A stretch of 64,000 bases of DNA, from the NCBI GenBank assembly GCA_963975425.1, contig CAXBGS010000020.1, positions 12,109-76,108 on the forward strand, written 5' to 3'. A program made the position numbers and the translations under genes. Numbering within the stretch: the stretch's first letter is position 1; every line of letters starts with the position of its first letter. The DNA is from CAXBGS01 sp963975425. Its GTDB lineage: Bacteria; Planctomycetota; Planctomycetia; Pirellulales; Pirellulaceae. Shown in pieces: positions 1-8,056 of the stretch. Below the pieces are notes generated by a model that saw nothing but the letters and a program-made list of their open reading frames with translations, searched no databases and was not told where the DNA came from.

Positions 1-407
1 CATGATAATCTAATTTCAGTGAATGATTGAACGATACTGTGTTAGTCGAAGTGCGAAAATGATGGGGCCGCATCGCCGTCAGGTACCATGCAACTGGCCT
101 TGCGAAACCCGGTCGCATTCATCGCGAAGCGGCGCAGCGACACGAGTCATCGACCATGAAAATGGGACGAGGTACGCGCGCGTGCGATTTCATCTGAGGT
201 CGTCTCTCGAATCGAGAAATCTGATTTAGAGGGACGCGACTAATTCTGCTGTCCATAGCCACTTGCTTTATGGTGGCTTGCAAACCTGAACGAAGGTGAC
301 TTGTTTGGCATACTCTTTGCCGACAATCGTGTTCGAGTCTCGCTTCAAGCTTGACTGAATCTGCCCCACGGTATTGACAGAATTCCAAAGGCGACAGGTA
401 ACCAATC
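1..407. other. Intergenic region at left edge
   Basis: I see no convincing gene here. Short open frames exist on both strands but none shows a recognisable domain, signal peptide or good ribosome binding site. A GTTCGAGTC string near 330 resembles a tRNA T-loop, but the flanking bases do not form the stem. Confidence 0.5.
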
Positions 408-590
408 ATGAGCTACATACGACTATTAGTTGCGTTTCTCTTGCCACCGATTTCAGTATACATGCAGTTCGGTATCGGAAAGTATTTCTGGCTGAATGTG
501 GTCCTCACCCTGCTCGGGTTTGTGCCCGGCATGCTGCACGCCGTCTACACAATGGCTTCGCGTCCGCCAGGTCTGGTAAACCTCGAGTAG
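408..590 (+). CDS. YqaE/Pmp3-family small membrane protein
   Basis: A 60-residue hydrophobic peptide with two predicted membrane segments (about residues 4-22 and 28-50) joined by a short polar turn. The segment pattern LPPISVYMQFGIG followed by NVVLTLLGFVPGMLHAVY matches the Pmp3/YqaE (UPF0057) proteolipid family, whose members sit in the cytoplasmic membrane and are linked to membrane potential and salt or cold stress. Length is normal for the family. The ATG at 408 follows a purine stretch (AAAGGCGACAGG) 15-20 bases upstream, so the start is plausible. No partner gene is adjacent. Identification rests on the pattern; the physiological role here is inference. Confidence 0.85.
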   Translation: MSYIRLLVAFLLPPISVYMQFGIGKYFWLNVVLTLLGFVPGMLHAVYTMASRPPGLVNLE

Positions 591-703
591 CAACGGTGCA
601 AACAATTAGCAATTGCTAGGTAGGGCGTCGATTTACGCAGCCGACCTGATTCGGATGCCACCACTTCGGGCGTTTAGAACGCAGCTTGGTCAGTATCGTT
701 TCT

Positions 704-1010
704 TTAGTCTTGTGATTCGGTTTTGGACTCCACGGACATCGGCCCCATGTTGAATTCTTTTGCCAGGATGTTCATGGGCGGCACGTGGGATGAACGCGTG
801 GAACAAGGTTTGCTTGGTCTGCGGATTGTTTATGTAGCTCTCGCTAATCCAGCCCATGATCTTGCGGACAAACTTTGACGAGCCAGTGCAATCTTAGCGA
901 GACGGTGCAGCAGCCACGCTGCAATATCTTGATCGCCTTTTGTTACGAGAATTTCGTATCGCCCGTGCCGGAAATTCGTTAGCCGTCGCTTCAACCGCCA
1001 GCAAGTTAAT
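704..1010 (-). pseudogene. Frameshifted remnant of an unidentified gene
   Basis: Reading the minus strand, protein-like segments appear one after another in different frames: YEILVTKGDQDIAAWLLHRL (about 965-895), KFVRKIMGWISESYINNPQ (about 875-815), then VPPMNILAKEFNMGPM running to a TAA at 704-706. Each segment has the composition of a folded protein, but the frame changes at least twice and an in-frame stop lies just before the second segment. No intact start is visible. This is best explained as the decayed C-terminal part of a gene; I do not recognise the family. The upstream boundary is approximate. Confidence 0.45.
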
Positions 1011-1108
1011 AGCGATCCCGACTGCTAGAAATCACATTGCACGACAACTCTGCTCTGTAACTTTGCACAACCGCTTCCCGGCAAATCACCAGTCAATCTG
1101 ATCGACCC

Positions 1109-2032
1109 ATGAACGAGATGCCATCGCAATCAGCGCTCGATCCAGCCGGCAAGGGCGCCGAGGCGATTGCACAGTTGTTTTACGTCATGACAGTCGGAGC
1201 CGTGATCATTTGGACCGTCGTGATGGGCCTCGCGTTGTATGCCGTCGTGCGTCCTGGCCAACATAATGTCAAGCGAACACGATCGCTGGTGATCGGCGGC
1301 GGGGCGGTGTTTCCGATTGTAGTCTTGACTTCGCTGCTGACGTACGGATTGTCATTGATGCCGGAACTGCAGCGACCGGCACCTCATGGCAGCCAAGTGG
1401 TGGAAGTTGCTGGTGTCCGATGGTGGTGGAGGGTTGTCTATCGTCTGCCAGACGGATCACGCGTGGAAACCGCGAATGAGATTCATTTACCCGTCGGCGA
1501 ACCGGTCGAGTTTAAGCTCACGAGCGAGGATGTGATCCATTCGTTCTGGATTCCATCGCTGGGTGGCAAGATGGACATGATGCCTGGCCGAGAAAACCGT
1601 TTGAAGCTCTTTCCGACCAAGGTTGGGCGCTATCGCGGTGTTTGTGCTGAGTTTTGTGGAACGGCGCATACGCAGATGACGTTCGAGGTGGTCGTCGAGT
1701 CTCGATCGGACTTTGAAATCTGGCTCGCAAATCTTCGTTCAAGGTCTCAAACGAACACGCACGACGGCCACATCGTGTTTTTGCAGCGGGGATGCGGCGC
1801 GTGCCATACCGTTCGCGGAACCCAGGCGGATGGATCACTTGGCCCGGACCTGACCGGGTTTGGTCGTCGGCGATCTATCGGTGCAACGGCGATGAAGAAT
1901 ACGCCAAAGAACTTAGCACGCTGGATTCGCAGCACGCACCGCGTGAAACCAGGAGTCGAGATGCCAGCGTTTGAATCAATCGGCACGGATGAGCTTGACG
2001 TTTTGGTGGATTACCTGGGGACGCTTCAATGA
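1109..2032 (+). CDS. coxB: Cytochrome c oxidase subunit II with fused cytochrome c
   Basis: The 307-residue protein has two membrane helices (about 22-46 and 62-86), a periplasmic cupredoxin domain and a C-terminal cytochrome c domain. The binuclear CuA site is complete: H144, C179, E181, C183, H187 and M190. The fused heme site is CGACH (C229, C232, H233), with M285 in VEMP as the likely sixth ligand. Such fusions occur in caa3-type oxidases, where the cytochrome domain accepts electrons from soluble or membrane cytochromes and passes them to CuA. It is the first gene of a five-gene run, and the next gene starts about 20 bases downstream. No clear lipobox or cleavable signal is seen, so the first helix probably acts as the anchor. 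Confidence 0.95.
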   Translation: MNEMPSQSALDPAGKGAEAIAQLFYVMTVGAVIIWTVVMGLALYAVVRPGQHNVKRTRSLVIGGGAVFPIVVLTSLLTYGLSLMPELQRPAPHGSQVVEVAGVRWWWRVVYRLPDGSRVETANEIHLPVGEPVEFKLTSEDVIHSFWIPSLGGKMDMMPGRENRLKLFPTKVGRYRGVCAEFCGTAHTQMTFEVVVESRSDFEIWLANLRSRSQTNTHDGHIVFLQRGCGACHTVRGTQADGSLGPDLTGFGRRRSIGATAMKNTPKNLARWIRSTHRVKPGVEMPAFESIGTDELDVLVDYLGTLQ

Positions 2033-2053
2033 CAATTGCCTGGGTCAGCGATC

Positions 2054-4552
2054 ATGGATGAGCAAGCCGAACGCCTGCTCAAGGCATGGGAAACTCCCAA
2101 GGGTTGGCGCTACTGGTCGGCCGTGAACAACAGCGAAGTTGGGTTGTGGTACACCCTCACGGCGTTTGCGTTTCTGCTGTTCGGTGGTGTGCTTGCGTTG
2201 ATCATGCGGGTCCAGCTGGCCGTTCCCAATAACGACTGGCTATCCCCGGATCAGTACAACCAAATCTTTACGATGCACGGCAGCGTCATGATGTTCTTGT
2301 TCGCGGTGCCGATTCTCGAAGCGCTCGCGATCCTGTTGTTGCCCCAGATGATGGGCGCGCGTGATCTGCCGTTTCCGCGGCTATCGGCTTATGGGTATTG
2401 GTGTTTCTTGATCGGCGGACTTTTCGTTTGCGGATCGCTGTTCTTTGGCGTTGGTCCTCGCGGCGGTTGGTTCATGTATCCGCCGATGACGACCGAGTAC
2501 CACAACGATATTGGGCCCGACATCTGGTTACTGGGGTTGTCGTTCATCGAGATTGCATCGATTGCCGCAGCGGTTGAATTGATTGTGGGTGTGTTGAAGT
2601 GTCGACCGCCGGGCATGCGACTAAATCTGATGCCGCTCTACGCGTGGTACGTCCTGGTGGTCGCGGTCATGATTCTGTTCGCGTTTCCTCCGTTGATTGC
2701 GGGCGACGTGTTGATGGAACTGGAACGGGCGCTCGACTGGCCGTTCTTTGACGTTGACCGTGGCGGCGATCCGATGTTGTGGCAGCATCTGTTTTGGATC
2801 TTTGGACACCCGGAGGTCTATATCGTTTTCTTGCCATCGATCGCTCTTGTCGCAATGATCGTCCCGACTTTCGCGCGGACTGCGATTGCCGGCTACAGTT
2901 GGGTTGTGTTGGCGGCGGTGGGGACCGGGTTCTTGAGTTTCGGCCTGTGGGTTCATCATATGTTTACCACGGGGCTGCCAGGGATCTCGATCGGAATCTT
3001 CTCGGCTGCATCCGAAGCCGTTGCGATTCCAACGGGAGTGCAAATATTTTGCTTCATCGCAACGCTACTGATCGGCAAAGTCAAGAACAGTGTGGCGTTG
3101 ATGTTTGTATTGGCTGGGTTGGCGACATTCATCATCGGTGGGCTTACCGGAGTGATGGTGGCGATCGCTCCGTTCGATTACCAAGCTCACGATACCTATT
3201 TCATTGTGGGGCACCTGCATTATGTGCTGGTCGGCGGAACAATCTTTCCGATCGTCGCTGGCTTCTATTACTACTATCCGTTTGTGACCGGCAAGCAGTT
3301 GTCTGAGCGGATGGGAACGGTCGCATTTTGGTTGATGCTGGTGGGATTCAACGTCGCGTTTTTTCCCATGCACATCGCAGGGCTAATCGGTATGCCGCGA
3401 CGAGTCTACACGTACCCGAGTGACATGGGGTTCGAACTTCCAAATTTGATTTCGTCCGTGGGAGCTGCGGTCTTGGGGTTCGGTTTCTTGGTCTTGCTTT
3501 GGGATGTCATTCGGCCCAAAGGTCACCAGCCACTGGTTCGACGCAACCTTTGGAATGCGGGGACGTTGGAATGGAGCGGTGAGGTCCCGGATAAGCCATG
3601 GGGCATTCGATCGATTCCCATAATCTCGAAACGCTACCCGATTTGGGAACAGGAAAATCTGCTAGCTGACATCGATGCGGGGCGATTCTATTTGCCTGAT
3701 GCCGAGGAAGGCCTTCGCGAGACCTTGGTCACGAGTACGGTCGATGCTCAACCGGTTCAGTGCTTGCGCGTTCCAGGACCAACGTTCTTGACGCTTTTCG
3801 CGGCAGTGTTTACCGGTGGCATTTTTATCTTTTCAACCTATCACTGGTGGATTGCGGCTGGTGTTAGTTCTGTACTTTCGTTCGTAACGATCATTACTTG
3901 GTTGTGGACCGGAACGGCCCTCATCCCTGAAAAAGACAACAAGCATGTGGGGCTGTCACTGACGCTTCCAACGTATGTATCTGGCCCAAGAGCCGTTGGA
4001 TGGTGGGCAATGTTCATCACAATGTTGGGTGACATGACGGCCTTCATTTCGCTCGTGTTCGGATATTTTTTTTACTGGACCGTTCACGATACGTTTCCAC
4101 CTTCGCAATTCGAGGGCAGGGTTGTCGCGGGGCCGGGTTTGTTCTGGCCACTGGTGTCGGTTGGCATGGGGGCGCTGACTTGGTTTACCGTTGTGTTCAC
4201 TCGACGATTAAACCGCCAGGATCGTCCTCTGGCTTTCTACGTGTGGTTGTGTGTTGCGGTCGCATTGGCGTTGGGTGCCGCTTCGTCACTTGCGTGGGGG
4301 CCCATTGGAAATGAGATGGACCCGACGCATCACGTTTACTCCGCAGCGGTAAGCGTGTTGGTGCTCTGGACGGTCCTGCATCTAATGGTCGGCGCGGTGA
4401 TGTTGATCTATTGCGCTGCGCGCCGGTTGGCAGGCCGCATGGACGCACTGCACGATGCCGACATGGTTAATGTCACGCTCTATTGGCATTTTCTGGCGTT
4501 GACAATCGTGATCACGGGCTTGGTGATTTCCCTCTTTCCGTTGGTGGCATGA
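2054..4552 (+). CDS. coxA: Cytochrome c oxidase subunits I and III, fused
   Basis: An 832-residue polytopic membrane protein. The first ~500 residues are subunit I: heme a ligands H75 (MHG) and H389, heme a3 ligand H387, CuB ligands H252, H301 and H302, and the cross-linked tyrosine Y256. The GHPEVY motif carries E254, the D-channel glutamate of A-type oxidases. From about residue 560 a second block of membrane helices matches subunit III. Both are separate genes in many bacteria; the fusion is known in some lineages. ATG 2054 is preferred; an in-frame TTG at 2036 would add six residues. The gene overlaps the next by four bases (ATGA). Reaction: oxygen reduction to water coupled to proton pumping. 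Confidence 0.95.
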   Translation: MDEQAERLLKAWETPKGWRYWSAVNNSEVGLWYTLTAFAFLLFGGVLALIMRVQLAVPNNDWLSPDQYNQIFTMHGSVMMFLFAVPILEALAILLLPQMMGARDLPFPRLSAYGYWCFLIGGLFVCGSLFFGVGPRGGWFMYPPMTTEYHNDIGPDIWLLGLSFIEIASIAAAVELIVGVLKCRPPGMRLNLMPLYAWYVLVVAVMILFAFPPLIAGDVLMELERALDWPFFDVDRGGDPMLWQHLFWIFGHPEVYIVFLPSIALVAMIVPTFARTAIAGYSWVVLAAVGTGFLSFGLWVHHMFTTGLPGISIGIFSAASEAVAIPTGVQIFCFIATLLIGKVKNSVALMFVLAGLATFIIGGLTGVMVAIAPFDYQAHDTYFIVGHLHYVLVGGTIFPIVAGFYYYYPFVTGKQLSERMGTVAFWLMLVGFNVAFFPMHIAGLIGMPRRVYTYPSDMGFELPNLISSVGAAVLGFGFLVLLWDVIRPKGHQPLVRRNLWNAGTLEWSGEVPDKPWGIRSIPIISKRYPIWEQENLLADIDAGRFYLPDAEEGLRETLVTSTVDAQPVQCLRVPGPTFLTLFAAVFTGGIFIFSTYHWWIAAGVSSVLSFVTIITWLWTGTALIPEKDNKHVGLSLTLPTYVSGPRAVGWWAMFITMLGDMTAFISLVFGYFFYWTVHDTFPPSQFEGRVVAGPGLFWPLVSVGMGALTWFTVVFTRRLNRQDRPLAFYVWLCVAVALALGAASSLAWGPIGNEMDPTHHVYSAAVSVLVLWTVLHLMVGAVMLIYCAARRLAGRMDALHDADMVNVTLYWHFLALTIVITGLVISLFPLVA

Positions 4553-4953
4553 TGGTCCGGGGCAAGAGCAAATATGACGAAACAGTCAGACGCCCAATCA
4601 CTCAGCGGTTGTGGTGGATCGTGATTGCGCCGCTGCTCTGGGCATTACACTTTTTGGCTTGTTATGTGACGGCCGCAATTTGGTGCGAAAAGTATTCGTC
4701 GGGGGCGGACATAAGATCGCTAGGCTGGATGATCACCGCTTATTCCGTCGTGTCTTTGACCGGCATATTGATCGTAGGAACGCTAAGCTTTTGGAATCTC
4801 CCGCCCGCGGACTCGCTGGTGCCTGACGAGTTTGACGATCCTTCTGACCGATCGCATTTCCTTCATTTCACCTCGCTATTGCTGGCCGTTCTCAGCGGAA
4901 TCGCAACGATCTTTACCGTACTCGTTTTTGTTCTGGTGGGGAGATGCGATTGA
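4549..4953 (+). CDS. Small membrane protein of the oxidase cluster
   Basis: A 134-residue protein with three predicted membrane segments (about 21-45, 59-83 and 107-131) and a short acidic loop. The first hydrophobic segment begins PLLWALHFLACY, a type of sequence often found in small proteins lying between oxidase structural genes and ctaG, but I cannot assign a named function. Its start ATG overlaps the coxA-type stop and its end overlaps the ctaG-like start, so it is almost certainly translated with them. A role in oxidase assembly or as a subunit IV-like accessory is inference from context only. Confidence 0.8.
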   Translation: MMVRGKSKYDETVRRPITQRLWWIVIAPLLWALHFLACYVTAAIWCEKYSSGADIRSLGWMITAYSVVSLTGILIVGTLSFWNLPPADSLVPDEFDDPSDRSHFLHFTSLLLAVLSGIATIFTVLVFVLVGRCD

Positions 4954-5624
4954 TGAAACTGTTCATCTGGAATTTAGGATGGCTTGTGCTGATCGCGTCT
5001 TGGCTGGGCCCCCTGCCGCGTATGGCGCAGACTTCCTTCGCAGCTCACATGACATTGCATATGGCCGTCGTGGCGGTTGCGGCGCCGTTGCTGTCGATCG
5101 CGATGGCTGGTCTTCGTTTGGACCCGGTTCGAGTTGTACCTGGCTGGTTCTCACCGGTTCCTGCATCGATCGGTGAGCTTGCCATCGTTTGGGCTTGGCA
5201 TGCGCCTGGGCTGCATCATTTTGCACGTCAATCGGTCGTCGGATTTGTCGTAGAGCAGACCATGTTTCTGGCCGCCGGGATGTGGGTTTGGCTTTCGGCA
5301 TTTGGCGGACCAACTCCGCGACCTCGTGAACGCAGCGGCGCGGGTGTGATCGGATTGTTGCTAACGTCGATGCACATGACGCTATTAGGTGCATTGCTAA
5401 CGTTGTCGCCTCGATTGCTGTATTCGCATCAGCATGCTGGTGGGACTCTCGATCCGATCACTGATCAGCATTTGGGCGGAGCGGTGATGTTGATCGTGGG
5501 TGGAATCGCATTTCTTTCCGGTGGGCTTTGGCTGATGTGGGGAATTCTGAAAGACTCGTCATTGGCATCGCTTGACAATCAGGTCAGAACCTTGTCTTTG
5601 AATCGTAATGAATCCGCGCTATGA
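4944..5624 (+). CDS. ctaG: CtaG-like cytochrome c oxidase assembly protein
   Basis: A 226-residue polytopic membrane protein with about six hydrophobic segments. The conserved histidines in AAHMTLHM (about residues 33-38), AWHAPGLHH (about 88-95) and SHQHAGG fit the caa3_CtaG family (PF09678), which is needed for maturation of copper-containing caa3 oxidases. It is located directly behind the oxidase genes. Two starts are possible: ATG 4944, overlapping the previous gene by ten bases, or ATG 4953, overlapping by one. Its stop overlaps the next start in an ATGA. A copper-delivery role is family knowledge, not shown here. Confidence 0.9.
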   Translation: MRLMKLFIWNLGWLVLIASWLGPLPRMAQTSFAAHMTLHMAVVAVAAPLLSIAMAGLRLDPVRVVPGWFSPVPASIGELAIVWAWHAPGLHHFARQSVVGFVVEQTMFLAAGMWVWLSAFGGPTPRPRERSGAGVIGLLLTSMHMTLLGALLTLSPRLLYSHQHAGGTLDPITDQHLGGAVMLIVGGIAFLSGGLWLMWGILKDSSLASLDNQVRTLSLNRNESAL

Positions 5625-6709
5625 AAAAGTTCGATTTCGTAAATAAGGTCAAACCGCTTGCGATCATGATGGCTGTCGTGGGATCGATCGGCGCCCTGAC
5701 TTTGGTTTCCGGTGTCGTTCCGGTCAATGCGAGCAGCGGTCACTGGGCGATCACCAAATGGTTGCTCGACTTTGCCAGCGATCGCTCGGTTGACTTTCAT
5801 TCCGATGGGATCAAGGTCCCGGATTTGAACGAGCCGGGACTCGTCGAGCTGGGGGCTTCGACTTACGAACAAAACTGTAGCTTCTGTCACGGTCGACCAG
5901 GTGTTAATCAGCCGCCGGTTGCGCGAGGGATGACGCCAACACCTCCATATCTTGCGGGATCGCTGGAAGGCAAAAAGTCACGAGAGCTTTTCTATATCGT
6001 TAAACACGGGATCAAGTTCGCAGGGATGCCTGCATGGCCAACACCAAACAATGACGATGAGATTTGGCCCGTCATTGCGTTCTTGGACAAAATACGATCG
6101 CTCGATGCTGCTGAGTATCGGCGCCTGATTCGAATTGCAGAACAACCTTCTCTGTACGAACGTTGTCAAGCATGCCATGGTGATGAACACATGTCGCCAG
6201 TGAGCAAACGTGTGCCGGCATTGTCAGGACAAAATGAGACCTATCTTCGCAATTCGTTACTGGCTTATCGGGACGCAACTCGTTCCAGCGGAATCATGAT
6301 GCAAGCGACTCATGGGCTGACGGACGAACAGATCGATCGGTTGGCACGTTTGTATTCGTCGCAGAAGCCAGCCCCGCAGCGAGAAACCAATGCAAAGCTG
6401 CAACATGAAATTGATGAAGGACGACGACTGGCACAGCGGGGTGACCGTCAGCAGAAAATACCGTCCTGCGTCGATTGCCATGGTCCGAATCAGCCGACAC
6501 AGAATCCCGAGTACCCAAGCCTCGCGGGGCAATCCGCGCGCTACATCGAACAGCAATTGTATCGCTTTGCAAGAAGGGGCCGCGGCGGTTTAGCAAGCGC
6601 AAAGCTCATGCATCCCATCGCGGACAAGCTAAACAGCGCGCAGCGTCGATCTCTAGCAGCCTACTACGCCTCCATCGTCCGTGACGAAACCAAGAACGAT
6701 TGGCAGTGA
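5621..6709 (+). CDS. Exported triheme cytochrome c
   Basis: A 362-residue protein with an N-terminal membrane or signal segment (about residues 11-35) and three CxxCH sites: C86/C89/H90, C182/C185/H186 and C283/C286/H287. The last two domains resemble cytochrome c4-like units (CQACHG and CVDCHG, each followed by PALSGQ or PSLAGQ and a Tyr-Ile/Leu stretch). The first is a cytochrome c class I-like domain with a GMPAW methionine. Expressed from the last position of the oxidase operon with a four-base overlap, it is a good candidate for the electron donor to the fused cytochrome of subunit II. Donor function is inferred from position. Confidence 0.9.
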   Translation: MKKFDFVNKVKPLAIMMAVVGSIGALTLVSGVVPVNASSGHWAITKWLLDFASDRSVDFHSDGIKVPDLNEPGLVELGASTYEQNCSFCHGRPGVNQPPVARGMTPTPPYLAGSLEGKKSRELFYIVKHGIKFAGMPAWPTPNNDDEIWPVIAFLDKIRSLDAAEYRRLIRIAEQPSLYERCQACHGDEHMSPVSKRVPALSGQNETYLRNSLLAYRDATRSSGIMMQATHGLTDEQIDRLARLYSSQKPAPQRETNAKLQHEIDEGRRLAQRGDRQQKIPSCVDCHGPNQPTQNPEYPSLAGQSARYIEQQLYRFARRGRGGLASAKLMHPIADKLNSAQRRSLAAYYASIVRDETKNDWQ

Positions 6710-7118
6710 GTCGCTTGTTTAGACTTTGGGAACCGATGGAACAACGAGTACCGAACGAAGATTCCTGTCAAAGCAATCGTCATTGCGTTTCCATTCATTT
6801 CACGCGACGTTCCTGAAGGATCGATCTTGCAGGCCGCCAGGTCCACGTCGCGATAGCGTTCGGCTCGAATAGTCGTCGATCTACCCGAAATCGATGGGTT
6901 GGGATCTAGGTGAGAGCGAACCGCGTTCGCGTGTCGTTTCGCTGAACTTGTTCCATCGGCCTGACGTGATGCTGACAGACCTATATCAATTGAGTTAGAT
7001 TCGCTGAGGCTAGGACAGCGCATGGGGGTGCTGCTTTGCGTCCGCATGCAATTCGATGATCCAGTTGGACTGTCCCGTGCGAGCTTTTTCAACAAAATGT
7101 TCTTCACAAGTAGCTGCA
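6710..7118. other. Intergenic region after the oxidase operon
   Basis: I found no recognisable gene. A long minus-strand open frame spans 6664-7368, but it overlaps two well-supported genes and its composition (rich in Ser, Arg and Thr without a hydrophobic core) is typical of an antisense shadow. No clear terminator hairpin was seen. Confidence 0.4.
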
Positions 7119-7598
7119 ATGAACGATCGCCACCCACTTGTCCTTTCTGCTTTGCTTGTTTTTTTGACGCTCTATCCAGGATGCGGCAAGTCGGAAGTGT
7201 CGAACGATATGGGCGATCCGCCTCTCGCAAACGCATCACTGGATTCAGGTACAGAGAGTGATCTTGCCGAGAAACAAAGCGATCCTTCGAAAACCGAATG
7301 GAACCGAGAGACAGCAGCGGAAGCGGATATCCCAAACGACATTCCCGTCTATACCAATGCAATTCCATTGGACGGAAGCGCGACAGATCGTCTGTTCGTT
7401 TTTCATTGGGAGACCAAAGATCCCAAGAGCGACGTCATGGATTTCTATCGAAAGCAGTTGCCAGACGCAGGTTGGAACATTTTGTCGGAAGAAGCATTTG
7501 GCAGCTTCAAGGCCTCTCAAGGCGACCGAGAACTTGACGTTTGGATCGGATCGGAGCCGAATAAACCTGTGTCGATTCTTGTCCGGTTGTCGCGTTAA
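7119..7598 (+). CDS. Lipoprotein-like protein of unknown function
   Basis: A 159-residue protein starting with a hydrophobic segment (residues 7-20) ending YPGC, so C22 could be lipidated, although the Tyr and Pro before it make a poor lipobox. A Ser/Asp/Glu-rich linker follows, then a compact C-terminal domain containing DVMDFYRKQLPDAGW. That pattern is shared by many small envelope proteins that include a segment of the type 'xxFYxxxLxxxGW'; the function is unknown. ATG 7119 is chosen because upstream in-frame residues do not look like a signal peptide. It precedes the tspO-like gene by 14 bases, suggesting cotranscription. Confidence 0.75.
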   Translation: MNDRHPLVLSALLVFLTLYPGCGKSEVSNDMGDPPLANASLDSGTESDLAEKQSDPSKTEWNRETAAEADIPNDIPVYTNAIPLDGSATDRLFVFHWETKDPKSDVMDFYRKQLPDAGWNILSEEAFGSFKASQGDRELDVWIGSEPNKPVSILVRLSR

Positions 7599-7612
7599 AG
7601 GATTGATATTCG

Positions 7613-8020
7613 ATGCCTGACTCTGAATCATGGCGCCAATGGTACGAGGGATTGATCAAGCCGTCTTGGACTCCAGAGCCGGCAACCATTGGATTGATCT
7701 GGCAGTTGCTCTATCCGATCATCCTCGTCACATTCGGCTTCGTCTTTGTGCAAGCCATCCGAAAAAAATTGCCGTGGCAAGTCACTGTGCCGTTTGCGAT
7801 CAACTTGATCGCCAACATTTTGTTCACGCCGATACAATTCGGCTTAGGAAATTTGCCGCTCGCCGCCGCCGACATCTTGGTCGTTCTCATCACCATTCCG
7901 TGGATGATGCTCGTCATCGGAAAATACCATCGCTGGGTCGCGGTCGCGCAGTTGCCTTACTTGATCTGGGTCACGTTGGCGACAACGTTGCAGTTTGCGA
8001 TCACGTGGTGGAATCGCTGA
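7613..8020 (+). CDS. tspO: TspO/MBR-family membrane protein
   Basis: A 135-residue protein with five predicted membrane helices, the normal TspO architecture. Near the N-terminus WYEGLIKPSWTP matches the conserved 'W-x-x-x-KP-x-W-x-P' loop, and a later Asn-Leu-Ile-Ala-Asn helix and Trp-rich end also fit. TspO proteins bind porphyrins and related ligands and modulate oxidative or stress responses; in some bacteria they affect pigment genes. A good ribosome binding site (AAAGGA) lies upstream of the ATG. It lies shortly after the lipoprotein-like gene and 36 bases before a secreted glycosidase-like gene, whose relationship is unclear. Confidence 0.92.
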   Translation: MPDSESWRQWYEGLIKPSWTPEPATIGLIWQLLYPIILVTFGFVFVQAIRKKLPWQVTVPFAINLIANILFTPIQFGLGNLPLAAADILVVLITIPWMMLVIGKYHRWVAVAQLPYLIWVTLATTLQFAITWWNR

Positions 8021-8056
8021 AACCAATCTTGCTCCTCGCATTGGAAAATACTTGAT

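Noticed and set aside
320..345. Possible tRNA T-arm (GTTCGAGTC)
   Set aside because: The flanking bases do not form a five-base stem and no acceptor or anticodon arms are visible.
2621..3043. Antisense open frame inside the CoxI-CoxIII gene
   Set aside because: It is an antisense shadow of a well-supported gene; composition is His/Arg/Gln-rich with no hydrophobic core.
6664..7368. Long minus-strand open frame (234 residues) across the oxidase end and lipoprotein-like gene
   Set aside because: It overlaps two genes with clear domains or signals, and its Ser/Arg/Thr-rich composition has no recognisable domain.
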